Source: Oryzomicrobium sp.
GTDB lineage: Bacteria; Pseudomonadota; Gammaproteobacteria; Burkholderiales; Rhodocyclaceae
DNA: 64,000 bases
Assembly: GCF_021287045.1 (NCBI RefSeq)
Contig: NZ_JAJTBG010000009.1
Span: 1-64,000 of the forward strand
Reading direction: 5' to 3'
Position 1 is the stretch's first letter. Each line of letters starts with the position of its first letter. The notes below the pieces were generated by a model, which had not been told where the DNA came from, did not search any database, and saw nothing but the letters and a program-made list of their open reading frames with translations. The translations under genes and the position numbers were made by a program. Below are positions 28,801 through 37,997 of this stretch, piece by piece.

Positions 28801-30237
28801 ATGACCGCCGCCTCCGCCCCCAAGCCGGCCAAGCCCCGCATCCGCAGCCGCCTGCCCATGCTGCCCCGGGGCCGCTATTCCCTATCGCGCCTGTTCTTCA
28901 ACTTCTACCTGTTCGTGATGGGGTCCTTCGTCCTCATCGCCTTCTTCGCCGACATCGTCATCAACACCGCCCTCCAGGGCATCACCGACGACTATGCCCG
29001 GCGCTTCATGCGCGGCACCATCCTGCTCATCGAAGAAGAGCTGAACCGGCACCCGGCCGAGGAATGGCCTGTCACCCTGAAGCGCCTCGACGATAAATTC
29101 TCCTACCGCCTCGCCCTGATCAAGCGCACCCAGTTGCGCCTGCCCGAATCCCAACTCGACCGGCTCGACAGCGGCGACATCGCCATCGACAACATCCAGG
29201 ACGTGATGTACCACCGCCTCACCCGCCACCCGGACCTGGTGCTGGAGGTGGGGCCCCTGTCGCCGGACCGCAACCCGGAGGCCAAGCGCGCCATCCCCCT
29301 GGAACTGCGCATCCGGCTGCTCACCTGGAGCATCATCGGCGTCGGCTTCGGCGTGGTCGCCTGGCTGTGGCTGCGGCCCATCTGGCGCGACCTGGAATCG
29401 ATCCGCGAAACCGCCAAGTCCCTGGCCGAAGGCGAGTTCGCCGCCCGGGCGCCGCTGCCGCGCACCCGCACCTTCGCCCTGCTCGCCCGTACCCTCAACG
29501 GCATGGCCGAACGCATCCAGCGCCTGCTGGCGACGCAGAAAGAAATGTCCTCGGCCATCTCCCACGAACTGCGCACCCCCATCGCCCGGCTGCGCTTCGC
29601 CCTCGACATGCTCGGCGAGACCGAGGAGCGGACCGAGCGTGAACGGCTGTGGGCCGGCATGGAAGCGGACCTGGACGAGCTGGACACCCTGATCGACTCC
29701 AGCCTCACCTACGCCCGCCTGGAACGGGAGCAGCCCGCCCCGGTGCTGGAACCCGTGGCCCTGCGCCCCTGGCTCGAAGACCAGCTCGCCGCCCTGCGCC
29801 CCCTGGCCGGCCCCCTGCAACTGGAACTGGACGCCCCCCTACTCGACGCCCGCCAGCGGGTGGCCTTCGACCGCAAGGTGATGCCCTTCGCCCTGTCCAA
29901 CCTACTGCGCAACGGCATCAAGTACGCCCGCCAGCGCATCGTCGTTCGCCCCGAGCTGGACACGGTCAACGGCTGGGTGCGGCTGCACGTGGACGACGAC
30001 GGTATCGGCATCCCGGTGGACGAGCGGGAGCACATCTTCACCGCCTTCACCCGCCTCGACCGTTCCCGGGACCGGGCGACCGGCGGCTATGGCCTAGGCC
30101 TGGCCATCGCCCGCCAGGTGATGGAAGCCCACGGCGGCAGCGCCAGCGCCGACGAATCCCCGGAAGGTGGCGCCCGCCTCACCCTGGCCTGGCCCGGCCT
30201 GTCCTGCCTGACCGACACGTCCCAATGCCAGGGCTGA
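28801..30237 (+). CDS. sensor histidine kinase, RstB-like
   Basis: A 478-residue membrane kinase. The first membrane helix lies about 31-58 (FNFYLFVMGSFVLIAFFADI). A periplasmic domain of about 115 residues and a second helix around 178-198 follow. The HAMP region (LESIRETAKSLAEGEFAARA) leads to the phospho-acceptor box SSAISHELRTPIARLRFALD. The ATPase domain has SNLLRNGIKYA, VDDDGIGIP and GGYGLGLAIARQ. The periplasmic domain is RstB-like in size. No cofactor-binding residues are evident, so the stimulus is unknown. Confidence 0.93.
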   Translation: MTAASAPKPAKPRIRSRLPMLPRGRYSLSRLFFNFYLFVMGSFVLIAFFADIVINTALQGITDDYARRFMRGTILLIEEELNRHPAEEWPVTLKRLDDKFSYRLALIKRTQLRLPESQLDRLDSGDIAIDNIQDVMYHRLTRHPDLVLEVGPLSPDRNPEAKRAIPLELRIRLLTWSIIGVGFGVVAWLWLRPIWRDLESIRETAKSLAEGEFAARAPLPRTRTFALLARTLNGMAERIQRLLATQKEMSSAISHELRTPIARLRFALDMLGETEERTERERLWAGMEADLDELDTLIDSSLTYARLEREQPAPVLEPVALRPWLEDQLAALRPLAGPLQLELDAPLLDARQRVAFDRKVMPFALSNLLRNGIKYARQRIVVRPELDTVNGWVRLHVDDDGIGIPVDEREHIFTAFTRLDRSRDRATGGYGLGLAIARQVMEAHGGSASADESPEGGARLTLAWPGLSCLTDTSQCQG

Positions 30238-30368
30238 ACGGTCACATTACAAATCGTCACAACTCCTCACCCGCCGTCACCCCGGCGGCAACGAATGCCC
30301 ATAGATGCGGGCGCCACCCCGGGCCTAGACTGGCCCCTGGTATCCCCCTGCCTGCACCGGAGTACGCC

Positions 30369-30557
30369 ATGACCCATCCCGCCCGCCGCACCCTCCGCGC
30401 CGAATCCTTCCTGGCCCGGCTCAACCGGGCCCTGGGCGACTACCTTGGCCGCCTGATTTTCCCCGCTCCCCCCCCTGCCCTGCGCCTCCAGCCGGTGCGC
30501 GCCACGCAGCCGCAAAAACGCAACCGCCGGGTCTTCGCCACCCACGGCGAGTGGTAA
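30369..30557 (+). CDS. small hypothetical basic protein
   Basis: A 62-residue frame with CCGGAG eight bases before ATG 30369. It begins MTHPARRTLRAESFLARLNR with an amphipathic helix, then a proline-rich stretch and an arginine-rich end. No family recognised. Its stop directly adjoins the GTG of the next frame. The spacing and ribosome site support expression. Confidence 0.45.
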   Translation: MTHPARRTLRAESFLARLNRALGDYLGRLIFPAPPPALRLQPVRATQPQKRNRRVFATHGEW

Positions 30558-30830
30558 GTGGCCGGCCGCCCCGCCGCCCGCCGAGCCGATCCTCCCGCGA
30601 GCGATTCCCCCCCCGAGACGCCGCCGGCCGCCGATACGCAGGCCGGCGACGCACCTAAATCCCGTTGCACCCACCCGATGCGCCTGCCGCGCCCCGAACT
30701 GCTCGGCATCGCCCTCGGCCTCTTGGCCTGGGAATGGCTCGACACCGGCGAGAACGAAGCGCTCCAGGTCGCCGTCATCGGCGTGGTCATCGCCCTGGCG
30801 GTAATGGTCTACCGCAAATGGAAGGAATGA
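30558..30830 (+). CDS. small single-span membrane protein
   Basis: A frame of 90 codons from GTG 30558, or 50 from ATG 30678. The reliable part is the C-terminus: MRLPRPELLGIALGLLAWEW, then ALQVAVIGVVIALAVMVYRK, giving one or two hydrophobic segments and a positive tail. The upstream 40 residues are proline/alanine-rich and may not be translated. A terminator follows at 30863. Function unknown. Confidence 0.5.
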   Translation: MAGRPAARRADPPASDSPPETPPAADTQAGDAPKSRCTHPMRLPRPELLGIALGLLAWEWLDTGENEALQVAVIGVVIALAVMVYRKWKE

Positions 30831-30862
30831 GGCCGCCGCCTCCCCTTGCCGCATCGCCCCAG

Positions 30863-30884
30863 GCCCGCTCCGGCGGGCTTTTTT
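30863..30884 (+). terminator. intrinsic terminator
   Basis: GCCCGC-tccg-GCGGGC followed by six T. It ends the small-gene pair. Confidence 0.85.
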
Positions 30885-30925
30885 GCGTCCCAGGATTCCG
30901 TGCGGCCCCGTGCCCGCTCACACTT

Positions 30926-31091
30926 GGTTACAACCATGGCATGGGGCGTTACGCGAGCCCCACCCAATCGCCACAGACCCCTTGCCCGGACAAGGGGATA
31001 CTGCAACGGTGCGTTTCACGCATGCAGACTCCCCCTGAGGCCCGCTCCCCGCGGGCATTCGAAGCCCGCATCCCCCTGCGGGCTTTTTTTT
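30926..31091 (+). ncRNA. candidate small RNA, copy 1 of a tandem pair
   Basis: A 166-bp unit starts GGTTACAACC, contains CGTTACGCGAGCCCCACCCA and CACGCATGCAGACTCCCCCT, then two hairpins: GCCCGC-tcccc-GCGGGC and the terminator GCCCGCA-tccccc-TGCGGGC with eight T. It has no credible reading frame. A near copy lies at 31211-31377. Conservation of the body plus a terminator in both copies suggests a transcript rather than a simple spacer. No clear sigma-70 promoter was found, so this is a candidate only. Confidence 0.4.
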
Positions 31092-31210
31092 CGCCGGGAA
31101 TTTTGCTCCCTGGAAACAGGCTCCGCACGGGAGCGGAAACGCCTCAACACCCCGGACGAAAATCGGCCCGAAGCCGCCCTCCCGGCCACCCATGCCATCG
31201 ATTTACCTCC

Positions 31211-31377
31211 GGTTACAACCCGGGCATCGGGCGTTACGCGAGCCCCACCCAATCGCCACAGATATTCCCCGGCCAAACGCCGATACTGCGATTGTGCGTT
31301 ACACGCATGCAGACTCCCCCTGAGGCCCGCTCCCCGCGGGCATTTCGAGGCCCGCACCCCCCTGCGGGCCTTTTTTT
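31211..31377 (+). ncRNA. candidate small RNA, copy 2 of a tandem pair
   Basis: A 167-bp near copy of 30926-31091 in the same orientation. It shares GTTACGCGAGCCCCACCCAA and ACGCATGCAGACTCCCCCTG, the hairpin GCCCGC-tcccc-GCGGGC and the terminator GCCCGCA-cccccc-TGCGGGC with seven T. Differences are concentrated in the middle (31262-31290) and the loops. The arrangement recalls twin sRNA genes, but a duplicated terminator region would look the same. Confidence 0.4.
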
Positions 31378-31449
31378 ATGTCCACGCTCCGTAAGGCCCA
31401 CGCGCCGGGGGAAGGGGGCGCCATCTCAGCCCGTAATCCCAGCCTGGCC

Positions 31450-32514
31450 TCAGGCGCGGCGCCGTTCCCAAGGCAGAAGGATGAAGCCGAACAGGGGCAC
31501 GCCGCCCTCCCCGCCCCGGGCCAGGGCGACGCCGGGCAGGATCAGCGCCAGCCCGGCCAGGTGGAAGCTGTGGGGCGCTTCCCCCAGCAGCGGCCAGGCC
31601 AGCAGCGCCGCATAGACCGGCACCAGATACATCGAGGAGCTGGCCCCACCGGCGCCGGCCAGGGCGATCAGCCGGTCGTAGAGGAAATAGGCCCCCAGGC
31701 TCGGCACCAGGGCGAGAAAGCCCAGGGCGGTGTAAACCGCCGGGTCGCCGAAATCGGGCCGGCGGCCTGCCAGGGACTCACCCAGAGCGAAGGGCGACAA
31801 GGCCAGGACGCCACCCAGCATCAGGGCCAGCAGGCGCACGTCGCCGGGCAGGGGCGGCAGGGGACGGCGCCGCGACAGAAGGGTGTACAAGGCCCAGCCA
31901 GCCGCCGCCAGCACCACCCACAGGTCTCCGCTGCCGAATGCCAGACCCACCAGAGCATGGGCCTCGCCCCGGGTCAGGATCACCACCACCCCGGCCAGGG
32001 CCATGGCCAGCCCGGCCAGCACCCGGGGCCGCAAGGGCGCTTTCCACAGCAGGGTATCGAGCAGGATCACCAGCACCGGCGAGGCGGCGAAGATCAGGGC
32101 CACGTTGGTGGCCGTGGTCGTCCGGGCGCCGAGGTACTGGGGCGCCACCGCCAGGCCCATGCCCAGGGCGCTCAGCAGGGCCAGGCGCGGCGCGGCCTGG
32201 CCCAGGGTCCCCCGCAGCGCCCAGAGGCGCCGCCCGGACCAGGGCAGGAGCAGCAGCACCGCCAGCATCCAGCGTCCCCAGGCCAGGAACAGGGGCGGAA
32301 TGTCGGCCTGTTGGGCCCAGCGCGCCGCCACCATGTTGGCGGCAAAGAGGGCCGGTGCGGCCAGCAGTAGAAGGGGCAGCATGGCCCCGGACGGGGCCGG
32401 CAGGACGGCCGGCAACACCGGCGCGAGCGGCGAAGGCGGACTGGCCAGGGAAGCGGGCCTGGAGGGCGTCGGAGCGGCAAGCATGGCGGCGATTTCTGGA
32501 CGCAGGGTGTCCAT
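31450..32514 (-). CDS. EamA/DMT-family transporter
   Basis: A ten-helix membrane protein of about 354 residues with two EamA repeats (about 75-205 and 215-340), probably an exporter of amino acids or related metabolites. Typical segments are [20 protein letters not shown] and [23 protein letters not shown] 32514 is used; the longer frame from 32622 runs through the divergent promoter region. It is divergently paired with an Lrp/AsnC regulator 149 bp away, which suggests that the regulator senses the exported compound. Confidence 0.88.
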   Translation of the reverse strand: MDTLRPEIAAMLAAPTPSRPASLASPPSPLAPVLPAVLPAPSGAMLPLLLLAAPALFAANMVAARWAQQADIPPLFLAWGRWMLAVLLLLPWSGRRLWALRGTLGQAAPRLALLSALGMGLAVAPQYLGARTTTATNVALIFAASPVLVILLDTLLWKAPLRPRVLAGLAMALAGVVVILTRGEAHALVGLAFGSGDLWVVLAAAGWALYTLLSRRRPLPPLPGDVRLLALMLGGVLALSPFALGESLAGRRPDFGDPAVYTALGFLALVPSLGAYFLYDRLIALAGAGGASSSMYLVPVYAALLAWPLLGEAPHSFHLAGLALILPGVALARGGEGGVPLFGFILLPWERRRA

Positions 32515-32662
32515 GGGAGCGGGGATGACGCAAAAAGTGTAGGCCGCCGCCCCGGGAATAGGCTTCCAAACACTCTTCCAATACGCACTGTTACGAGAAT
32601 TTCCACCTATCCATGCCACCATCCGCAGATAAAAATTCTTTTACCCGAGTAATCAAAAGAAC

Positions 32663-33142
32663 ATGACCCCCATCCCCACCGACGCCCGCCTGGACGAATA
32701 CGACCGCAAGATCCTGCGCGAGCTGCGCCGCGACGGGCGCATCAGCAACCAGAAGCTGGCCGAGCGCATCGGCCTGTCCCCCACCCCCTGCTGGAACCGG
32801 GTGCGGGCCCTGGAAAAAGCCGGGGTAATCACCGACTACGTGGCCATCCTCGACCAGCGCGCCCTGGGCTTGCCGGACACGGTGATCATCGAGGTCACCC
32901 TGGACCATCACGACGACAACATGCTGGAGCGCTTCGGCCAGGCTCTGGCGGCCCTGCCGGAAGTGATGGAAGCCTTTCTCGTCACCGGCGAGTACGACTA
33001 CCTGATCAAGGTGGCGGTGGCCGGTACCGAGGGCTACGAGCGCTTCCTGCGCACCAAGCTGTACAAGCTGCCGGGCGTGCGCCACAGCCGTTCCACCTTC
33101 GCCCTGCGCTGCATGAAGCGCTCCCACTCGGTCGAGCCCTGA
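32663..33142 (+). CDS. Lrp/AsnC-family transcriptional regulator
   Basis: A 159-residue regulator. The N-terminal helix-turn-helix (LDEYDRKILRELRRDGRISN, then LAERIGLSPTPCWNRVRALE) joins a C-terminal RAM ligand domain (VEAFLVTGEYDYLIKVAVAG-like, here MEAFLVTGEYDYLIKVAVAG). Proteins of this class bind amino acids and often control an adjacent transporter, here the divergent EamA gene. The C-terminal RCMKRSHSVEP slightly extends the family core. Confidence 0.93.
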   Translation: MTPIPTDARLDEYDRKILRELRRDGRISNQKLAERIGLSPTPCWNRVRALEKAGVITDYVAILDQRALGLPDTVIIEVTLDHHDDNMLERFGQALAALPEVMEAFLVTGEYDYLIKVAVAGTEGYERFLRTKLYKLPGVRHSRSTFALRCMKRSHSVEP

Positions 33143-33161
33143 CCCCTGCGCCGTAAACGGC

Positions 33162-33186
33162 AACGCCCCGCACAAGGCGGGGCGTT
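33162..33186. terminator. intrinsic terminator between lrp-type gene and mscS-type gene
   Basis: AACGCCCCGC paired with GCGGGGCGTT. Convergent genes on both sides could share it, although T runs are weak. Confidence 0.6.
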
Positions 33187-33234
33187 CGTTGCGCGCGGGG
33201 CGCAGGCCGGATCGGGGTGACTCAGTTGGACGAC

Positions 33235-34560
33235 TCAGCTGCCGCCGGCCTGGGCAACGGCCCGGGCCACCTCCGGCCCGGGAGGAAGGCCGCCCTCCCC
33301 CAGCACCCTCACTTCGCGCTGCGGGAAGGGGATTTCCACCTTCATCTCGTTGAAGCGGCGCAGGATCGCCAGGTTCACCGCCGAGCGGACGCTGCCGGTG
33401 CCGTTTTCCGGGTCGCCGATCCAGAAGCCCACCTCCAGGTTGATGCCCGAATCGGCGAAGGCCACCAGGTAGGGGAACGGCGCCGGGTCCTTGAGCACCC
33501 GGGGCACCGAGGCGGCGGCGTCCACCAGGGCGGCCATGGCCGCCTCCACGTCGGTGCCGTAGGCCACCTGGATGGCGTTCTTGAGGAAGACCCGGGAATC
33601 GGTGTAGGTCTGGTTCTGCACGATGGTGGTCATCAGCATCTCGTTGGGCACGATGAACTCGGTGCCGGCCAGGGAACGCAATACCGTGTAGCGGGTGGTG
33701 ATCTGGGTCACCACCCCGCTGGTGTTGGCGTCCAGGGCGATGACGTTGCCCAGGCGGATCGAGCGGTCCATGAGGATGACGAAGCCCGACAGGTAGTTGC
33801 TGGCGATGCGTTGCAGCGAAAAGCCCAGGCCCACGCCCAGAGCGCCGCCGAAGATGGAGAAGGTGGTCAGGTCCACCCCCACCATGGAGATCGCCGCCAG
33901 CACCGTCACCACCAGGATCAGGGCCTGGAGGAAGCGGGACATCACCACCCGCACGCTGGAATCGAGCTTCTCGGCCCGGGCCAGGCGCAGCTCCACCAGG
34001 TTGCCGGCCCACATGCCCAGAATCAGGGCCATGCCGATGGTGAAGGTGCTGTGCAGGATGTCCCACAGGTTGAAGCGCTGCTTGCCCAGGGCGAAGCTCA
34101 CCGACTCCAGCCCGTCGATCACGCCGGGCAGCAGGCCGGTGATGTGCAGGGCCACCCCCACCCACACGCAGGTGGCGATCAACCGCTCCCAGGGCGCCAG
34201 GGCGTTGGACTGGTCGAAGGCCTGGCGCAGCACGTAGATGGTCAGGCGCACCATCACCGCGGCGAGCAGCAGGGCCGACACCAGGTTGAGCAGGCTGACG
34301 TGCATCACGGCCTTGAGGAAGAAGGCCGACGCCGCCACCAGCAGGTAGGCCGTGGCCGGCATGGCCACCCGGGTGGCCACCGAACGCAGGCTCTCCCAGC
34401 GCACCGTACTGCCCTTGCTCAGGAAGCGCCGGTAGTGGTAGCGCACCATCCAGCCGACGAACAGGGACGACACCACCACCGCCAGCTGCCATAGCACCGT
34501 GGGTTCCTGGATGTCGCGGAAGACCTCGCGCAGGAGGCCCGGGAGCAGGTCCGGATTCAT
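33235..34560 (-). CDS. MscS-family mechanosensitive ion channel
   Basis: A 441-residue channel of the small-conductance type. It has five or six predicted membrane helices, with the pore-lining and beta-domain signature FGGALGVGLGFSLQRIASNY, SGFVILMDRSIRLGN and IVPNEMLMTTIVQNQTYTD. The C-terminal cytoplasmic domain ends around residue 430. ATG 34560 gives the standard start. It is the last gene of a minus-strand series downstream of the rRNA methyltransferase. A role in osmotic down-shock release is known for the family. Confidence 0.92.
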   Translation of the reverse strand: MNPDLLPGLLREVFRDIQEPTVLWQLAVVVSSLFVGWMVRYHYRRFLSKGSTVRWESLRSVATRVAMPATAYLLVAASAFFLKAVMHVSLLNLVSALLLAAVMVRLTIYVLRQAFDQSNALAPWERLIATCVWVGVALHITGLLPGVIDGLESVSFALGKQRFNLWDILHSTFTIGMALILGMWAGNLVELRLARAEKLDSSVRVVMSRFLQALILVVTVLAAISMVGVDLTTFSIFGGALGVGLGFSLQRIASNYLSGFVILMDRSIRLGNVIALDANTSGVVTQITTRYTVLRSLAGTEFIVPNEMLMTTIVQNQTYTDSRVFLKNAIQVAYGTDVEAAMAALVDAAASVPRVLKDPAPFPYLVAFADSGINLEVGFWIGDPENGTGSVRSAVNLAILRRFNEMKVEIPFPQREVRVLGEGGLPPGPEVARAVAQAGGS

Positions 34561-34574
34561 GGGCGGCGCGCTCC

Positions 34575-36053
34575 TTACTCGGGAGTTTCGGTGGCGGTAT
34601 CGACAGTGTCGGCGGGTGCAGGTGCAGCCTTGACGGCCTCCGCCCGGACGAACACGGCGGCGAAGAAGCCGTCGCTGCCGTGGCGCTGGGGCAGCAGGGC
34701 GAGGCGTTCGCCGGCCTCGGGCACGGCGATGCCCTGGCGCGCCAGCACCTCGGCTGCCGACACCGGGGCGAAGTCCGGGTGGGCCGCCAGGAAGGCGTCG
34801 GCCACGGCGCCGTTCTCGGCGTCGAGCAGGCTGCAAGTGGCGTACACCAGGCGGCCGCCCGGCTTCACCAGCTTGGCCGCGGCGGCCAGGATGGCGCCCT
34901 GCTTGGCCGCCAGCTCGGCCACGTCGCTCTCCTGCTGGCGCCACTTCAGGTCCGGGTTGCGGCGCAGGGTGCCCAGGCCCGAGCAGGGGGCGTCCACCAG
35001 CACCCGGTCGAGCTTGCCGGCCAGGCGCGACAGCTTCACGTCCCGCTCATTGTCGATGCGGATCGGATGGACATTGGATAGGCCGGAACGGGCCAGGCGC
35101 GGCTTGAGGTTGGCCAGGCGCTTTTCCGACACGTCGCAGGCGTAGAGGCGGCCCAGGGATTTCATCTGGGCGCCGAGCATCAGGGTCTTGCCGCCGGCCC
35201 CGGCGCACAGGTCCATCACCATCTCACCGCGCTTGGGGGCCACCAGGAAGCCGAGCAGCTGGCTGCCCTCGTCCTGGACCTCGATGCTGCCGTCCAGGAA
35301 CAGGGGATGGCGTTGCAGGGCCGGCTTGTCGGCCAGGCGGATGCCCAGGGGCGAATAGGGGGTGGGCTCGGCGGCGATGCCGTCGGCGCGCAGCCGCTCC
35401 AGCACGGCGTCGCGCTCGGCCTTGAGGGTGTTCACCCGCAGGTCCAGGGGGGCGGCCCGGTGCAGGGCGGTGGCCAGGGCGTCGGCCTCGGCGGTGCCGA
35501 ACTGGGCGTCCAGGCGGGCGTCGAGCCAATCCGGCCAGTCGCGGCGCACCGCCGCGGGCAGGTCCGCGTCCCGGGACGCTTTCAGGGTCGGCAGCCACTC
35601 CGCCTCGCCCTTGGAAAGGCCGTTGCCCAGGGCCTCGGCCAGCTCCCGGGTGCTCATGCCCCGGTAGCGCAGCAGGGCGGCCAGGATCAGGCGGCGCGGC
35701 GTGGCGCCGCCCCCGTCGGCCAGGCAGGCCGCCTGGAGGCTGCGCAGGCGGCGCAGCACCAGGAACACGGTCTCGGCGATGAAGCCCCGATCGGCATGGC
35801 CCAGGGCCCGGTTCTCGCGGAAGTAGCGGGACAGCACCGCATCGGCCGGATAGGCGAAGGTCAGCACCTCGCCCAGCACCATGGCGGTGTGGGACATCAG
35901 GGCGACGGGCAGGCGGGCGCCGTCCACCTGCTGGGCCGCCGCATTGCGGCTGGTGGGGCGGCTGGAGCGGGCCTCGCCGGCGGCGCGGGCGCCCTGGCGG
36001 CGGGCGGTGTTGCCGGTCTTGCTGGGGTTCGATTTGCGGGTCGGTCGGTTCAT
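34575..36053 (-). CDS. rRNA cytosine-C5 methyltransferase, RsmB-like
   Basis: A 492-residue RsmB/NOL1/NOP2-family enzyme. After a basic disordered N-terminus (1-45), a helical RNA-binding region (50-230) precedes the Rossmann domain with VMDLCAGAGGKTLMLGAQMK, the catalytic motif VDAPCSGLGTLRRNPDLKW and the second cysteine motif YATCSL. It may modify 16S rRNA like RsmB (m5C967), but the exact position is inferred. The ATG overlaps the stop of the upstream DUF3108 gene (ATGA). Confidence 0.9.
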   Translation of the reverse strand: MNRPTRKSNPSKTGNTARRQGARAAGEARSSRPTSRNAAAQQVDGARLPVALMSHTAMVLGEVLTFAYPADAVLSRYFRENRALGHADRGFIAETVFLVLRRLRSLQAACLADGGGATPRRLILAALLRYRGMSTRELAEALGNGLSKGEAEWLPTLKASRDADLPAAVRRDWPDWLDARLDAQFGTAEADALATALHRAAPLDLRVNTLKAERDAVLERLRADGIAAEPTPYSPLGIRLADKPALQRHPLFLDGSIEVQDEGSQLLGFLVAPKRGEMVMDLCAGAGGKTLMLGAQMKSLGRLYACDVSEKRLANLKPRLARSGLSNVHPIRIDNERDVKLSRLAGKLDRVLVDAPCSGLGTLRRNPDLKWRQQESDVAELAAKQGAILAAAAKLVKPGGRLVYATCSLLDAENGAVADAFLAAHPDFAPVSAAEVLARQGIAVPEAGERLALLPQRHGSDGFFAAVFVRAEAVKAAPAPADTVDTATETPE

Positions 36054-37201
36054 GGCTGGGCGTCTGGAGTGGTCGGGGCCGCCCCGTTCGGGACGGCGGG
36101 CGGTGAGGCGGACGACGATGGCGCCGGAGTGGCGTCGCCGCTCCGGATATCCACCGCCAGTTGGTCGTAGCGGTCGCCGCGCCGGTCGGTGTAGCGCATC
36201 TTCACCGGCAGGGCGTGGTAGTCGAGGGCGAGCCACAGTTCGATGGGTTCGCTGTCCTCGGTCTTGACGTGGAGTGTACGGAAAGTGCCGGCGGGAAGCT
36301 CCACGGTTTCCTCGCCCTGCACCACGATCAGCTGCTCCGAGATCTTCTTGCCGGTGGCCACCGTCAGGGTGTACGAGGGCATCAGCGGAAAGCCGGGCAG
36401 CCAGGCAAACTGGAAGAACAGGCTGAGAAAGTCCTGGGCGCCCCGGGCCACGGCGGCGTCGCCCTTGGCGTAGCTGACCTGGGCCGTATCGCCGTCCGGG
36501 ATGCCGGCCAGGGTGTCGCCGCCCCAGTCGAAGTCGGCCCAGTCCTGGCGCCGGCCGTCCCGGGCGGTGAAGAAATGGCGCGGCTTAAGGCCCTCGGGGG
36601 TCACGTCCCCCTGGCTCTCCTGGGTGACCCGGACCGGCTTGATCAGGGCCGCCAGGCCGGCGGTCTCGGTGCTCATCCAGGCCCGGTAGCGGCGCGGCCC
36701 GTCGGCCTGGGCCGGCGGGGGCGGGCTTTCCCAGTTCAGTTCGGTCTTGCCCAGCTCGAACCCCGGCTCGCCGCGGAACACGGCGTAGCGAATTCGCACC
36801 CGGTCGGGCAGGCTGGCGGCGGCCACGGCGTGAAGCGCATCCAGGGCCCCCGCCGAATCGCCGGAATCACCGCCGGCAGTAGCAGAAGCGCTCTCTGCGG
36901 CACATCCGGGGGCCTGGACATGCAGCGCCTCGTCCCTGGTGACGGCCGCCAGGGGCGCCGGGCGGGGCGGGTTGGCGCCGTGGGCGGGACGCCCCGAACG
37001 GCGCGGCCGGGCCGGCGCCCGGGCGGCGGCCGGCGGGGCGGCCGCCGGCGTCGGGGGCATCAGCTCGGCGCGCAGCGGCGGCGCCTGGGGGGATTCATCG
37101 TGCAGGCCGGGCAATTCCAGGGCTTCCAGGTCCGGACCGAACAGCACCGCCGTGTGCAGCCCCAGGGACGCAGCCAGGGCGATGAGCAGGGCGATGGGCA
37201 T
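36050..37201 (-). CDS. DUF3108 protein
   Basis: A 383-residue protein with an N-terminal membrane anchor or uncleaved signal (MPIALLIALAASLGLHTAVL), a proline/alanine-rich linker (40-110) and a C-terminal DUF3108 domain (about 135-355) with FFFQF-like and EELPAGTFRTLHV-like strands: QDFLSLFFQFAWLP and VELPAGTFRTLHVKTEDSEP. Probably an envelope protein facing the periplasm. It lies between purN and the RsmB-like gene, a conserved order in betaproteobacteria. Function unknown. Confidence 0.88.
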   Translation of the reverse strand: MPIALLIALAASLGLHTAVLFGPDLEALELPGLHDESPQAPPLRAELMPPTPAAAPPAAARAPARPRRSGRPAHGANPPRPAPLAAVTRDEALHVQAPGCAAESASATAGGDSGDSAGALDALHAVAAASLPDRVRIRYAVFRGEPGFELGKTELNWESPPPPAQADGPRRYRAWMSTETAGLAALIKPVRVTQESQGDVTPEGLKPRHFFTARDGRRQDWADFDWGGDTLAGIPDGDTAQVSYAKGDAAVARGAQDFLSLFFQFAWLPGFPLMPSYTLTVATGKKISEQLIVVQGEETVELPAGTFRTLHVKTEDSEPIELWLALDYHALPVKMRYTDRRGDRYDQLAVDIRSGDATPAPSSSASPPAVPNGAAPTTPDAQP

Positions 37202-37228
37202 GGACGGCCGCGGACGGCGGGGCGGGGC

Positions 37229-37924
37229 TCAGGCCCCGCCGGGGGAATGGAAGGCGGCCACGGCGGTAGTCGGGCTACCGGCCACCCGGACCCGCCCCGC
37301 CTCCACCCGCAGGCGGTCCTGGGCGAACCAGGCCACGGCGCGGGGGTAGATGCGATGCTCCTCGGCCAACACCCGGGCGGACAGGGTGGCTTCGCTGTCG
37401 CCGTCCAGCACCGGCACGGCGGCCTGGAGGATGATCGGCCCGTGGTCGAGCTGGGCGGTGACGAAATGCACGGTGCAACCGTGCACCCGCACTCCTTCCT
37501 CCAGGGCGCGGCGGTGGGTGTGCAGCCCGGGGAAGGACGGCAGCAGCGACGGGTGGATGTTCACCAGCCGCCCCTCGTAGCGGGTCACGAAGCCCGGGGT
37601 AAGGATGCGCATGAAGCCGGCCAGCACCACCAGGCCCGGGGAAAAGCTGTCCACCGCCTCGGCCAGGGCGGCGTCGAAGGGCGCCCGGCCGGCCTCGCCG
37701 GCGGGAAAGTCCTTGTGGTTCACCACCCGGACCGGGATGCCCCGGGCCTGGGCCGTGGCCAGGCCGGCGGCATCGGGCCGGTTGGATACCACCCCCACCA
37801 CCCGGGCCGGGTAATCGGGGGCGTCGCTGGCGGCGAGGATGGCCTCCATGTTGCTGCCCCGGCCGGAAATGAGGACGACGACGGCGAGCTTGGAACGGTC
37901 GGGGGAAGAAGCGGGGGCGGACAT
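37229..37924 (-). CDS. purN: phosphoribosylglycinamide formyltransferase
   Basis: A 231-residue enzyme that transfers formyl from 10-formyltetrahydrofolate to GAR in purine synthesis. VVLISGRGSNMEAIL binds the substrate phosphate, VNIHPSLLPSFPGLHTH holds the catalytic Asn-His, and TAQLDHGPIILQ contains the catalytic aspartate. It is about 15 residues longer than E. coli PurN owing to the N-terminus (MSAPASSPDRSK), so a later start is possible. It is upstream of the DUF3108 gene; purM lies far away at the end of the window. Confidence 0.95.
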   Translation of the reverse strand: MSAPASSPDRSKLAVVVLISGRGSNMEAILAASDAPDYPARVVGVVSNRPDAAGLATAQARGIPVRVVNHKDFPAGEAGRAPFDAALAEAVDSFSPGLVVLAGFMRILTPGFVTRYEGRLVNIHPSLLPSFPGLHTHRRALEEGVRVHGCTVHFVTAQLDHGPIILQAAVPVLDGDSEATLSARVLAEEHRIYPRAVAWFAQDRLRVEAGRVRVAGSPTTAVAAFHSPGGA

Positions 37925-37997
37925 GGCAAAGAGAGGGAACGGCGGAAAGGTTGAGAAAAGACGGAAAGAACAGGGGCGGCCAATCGGCGGCCCCGGA

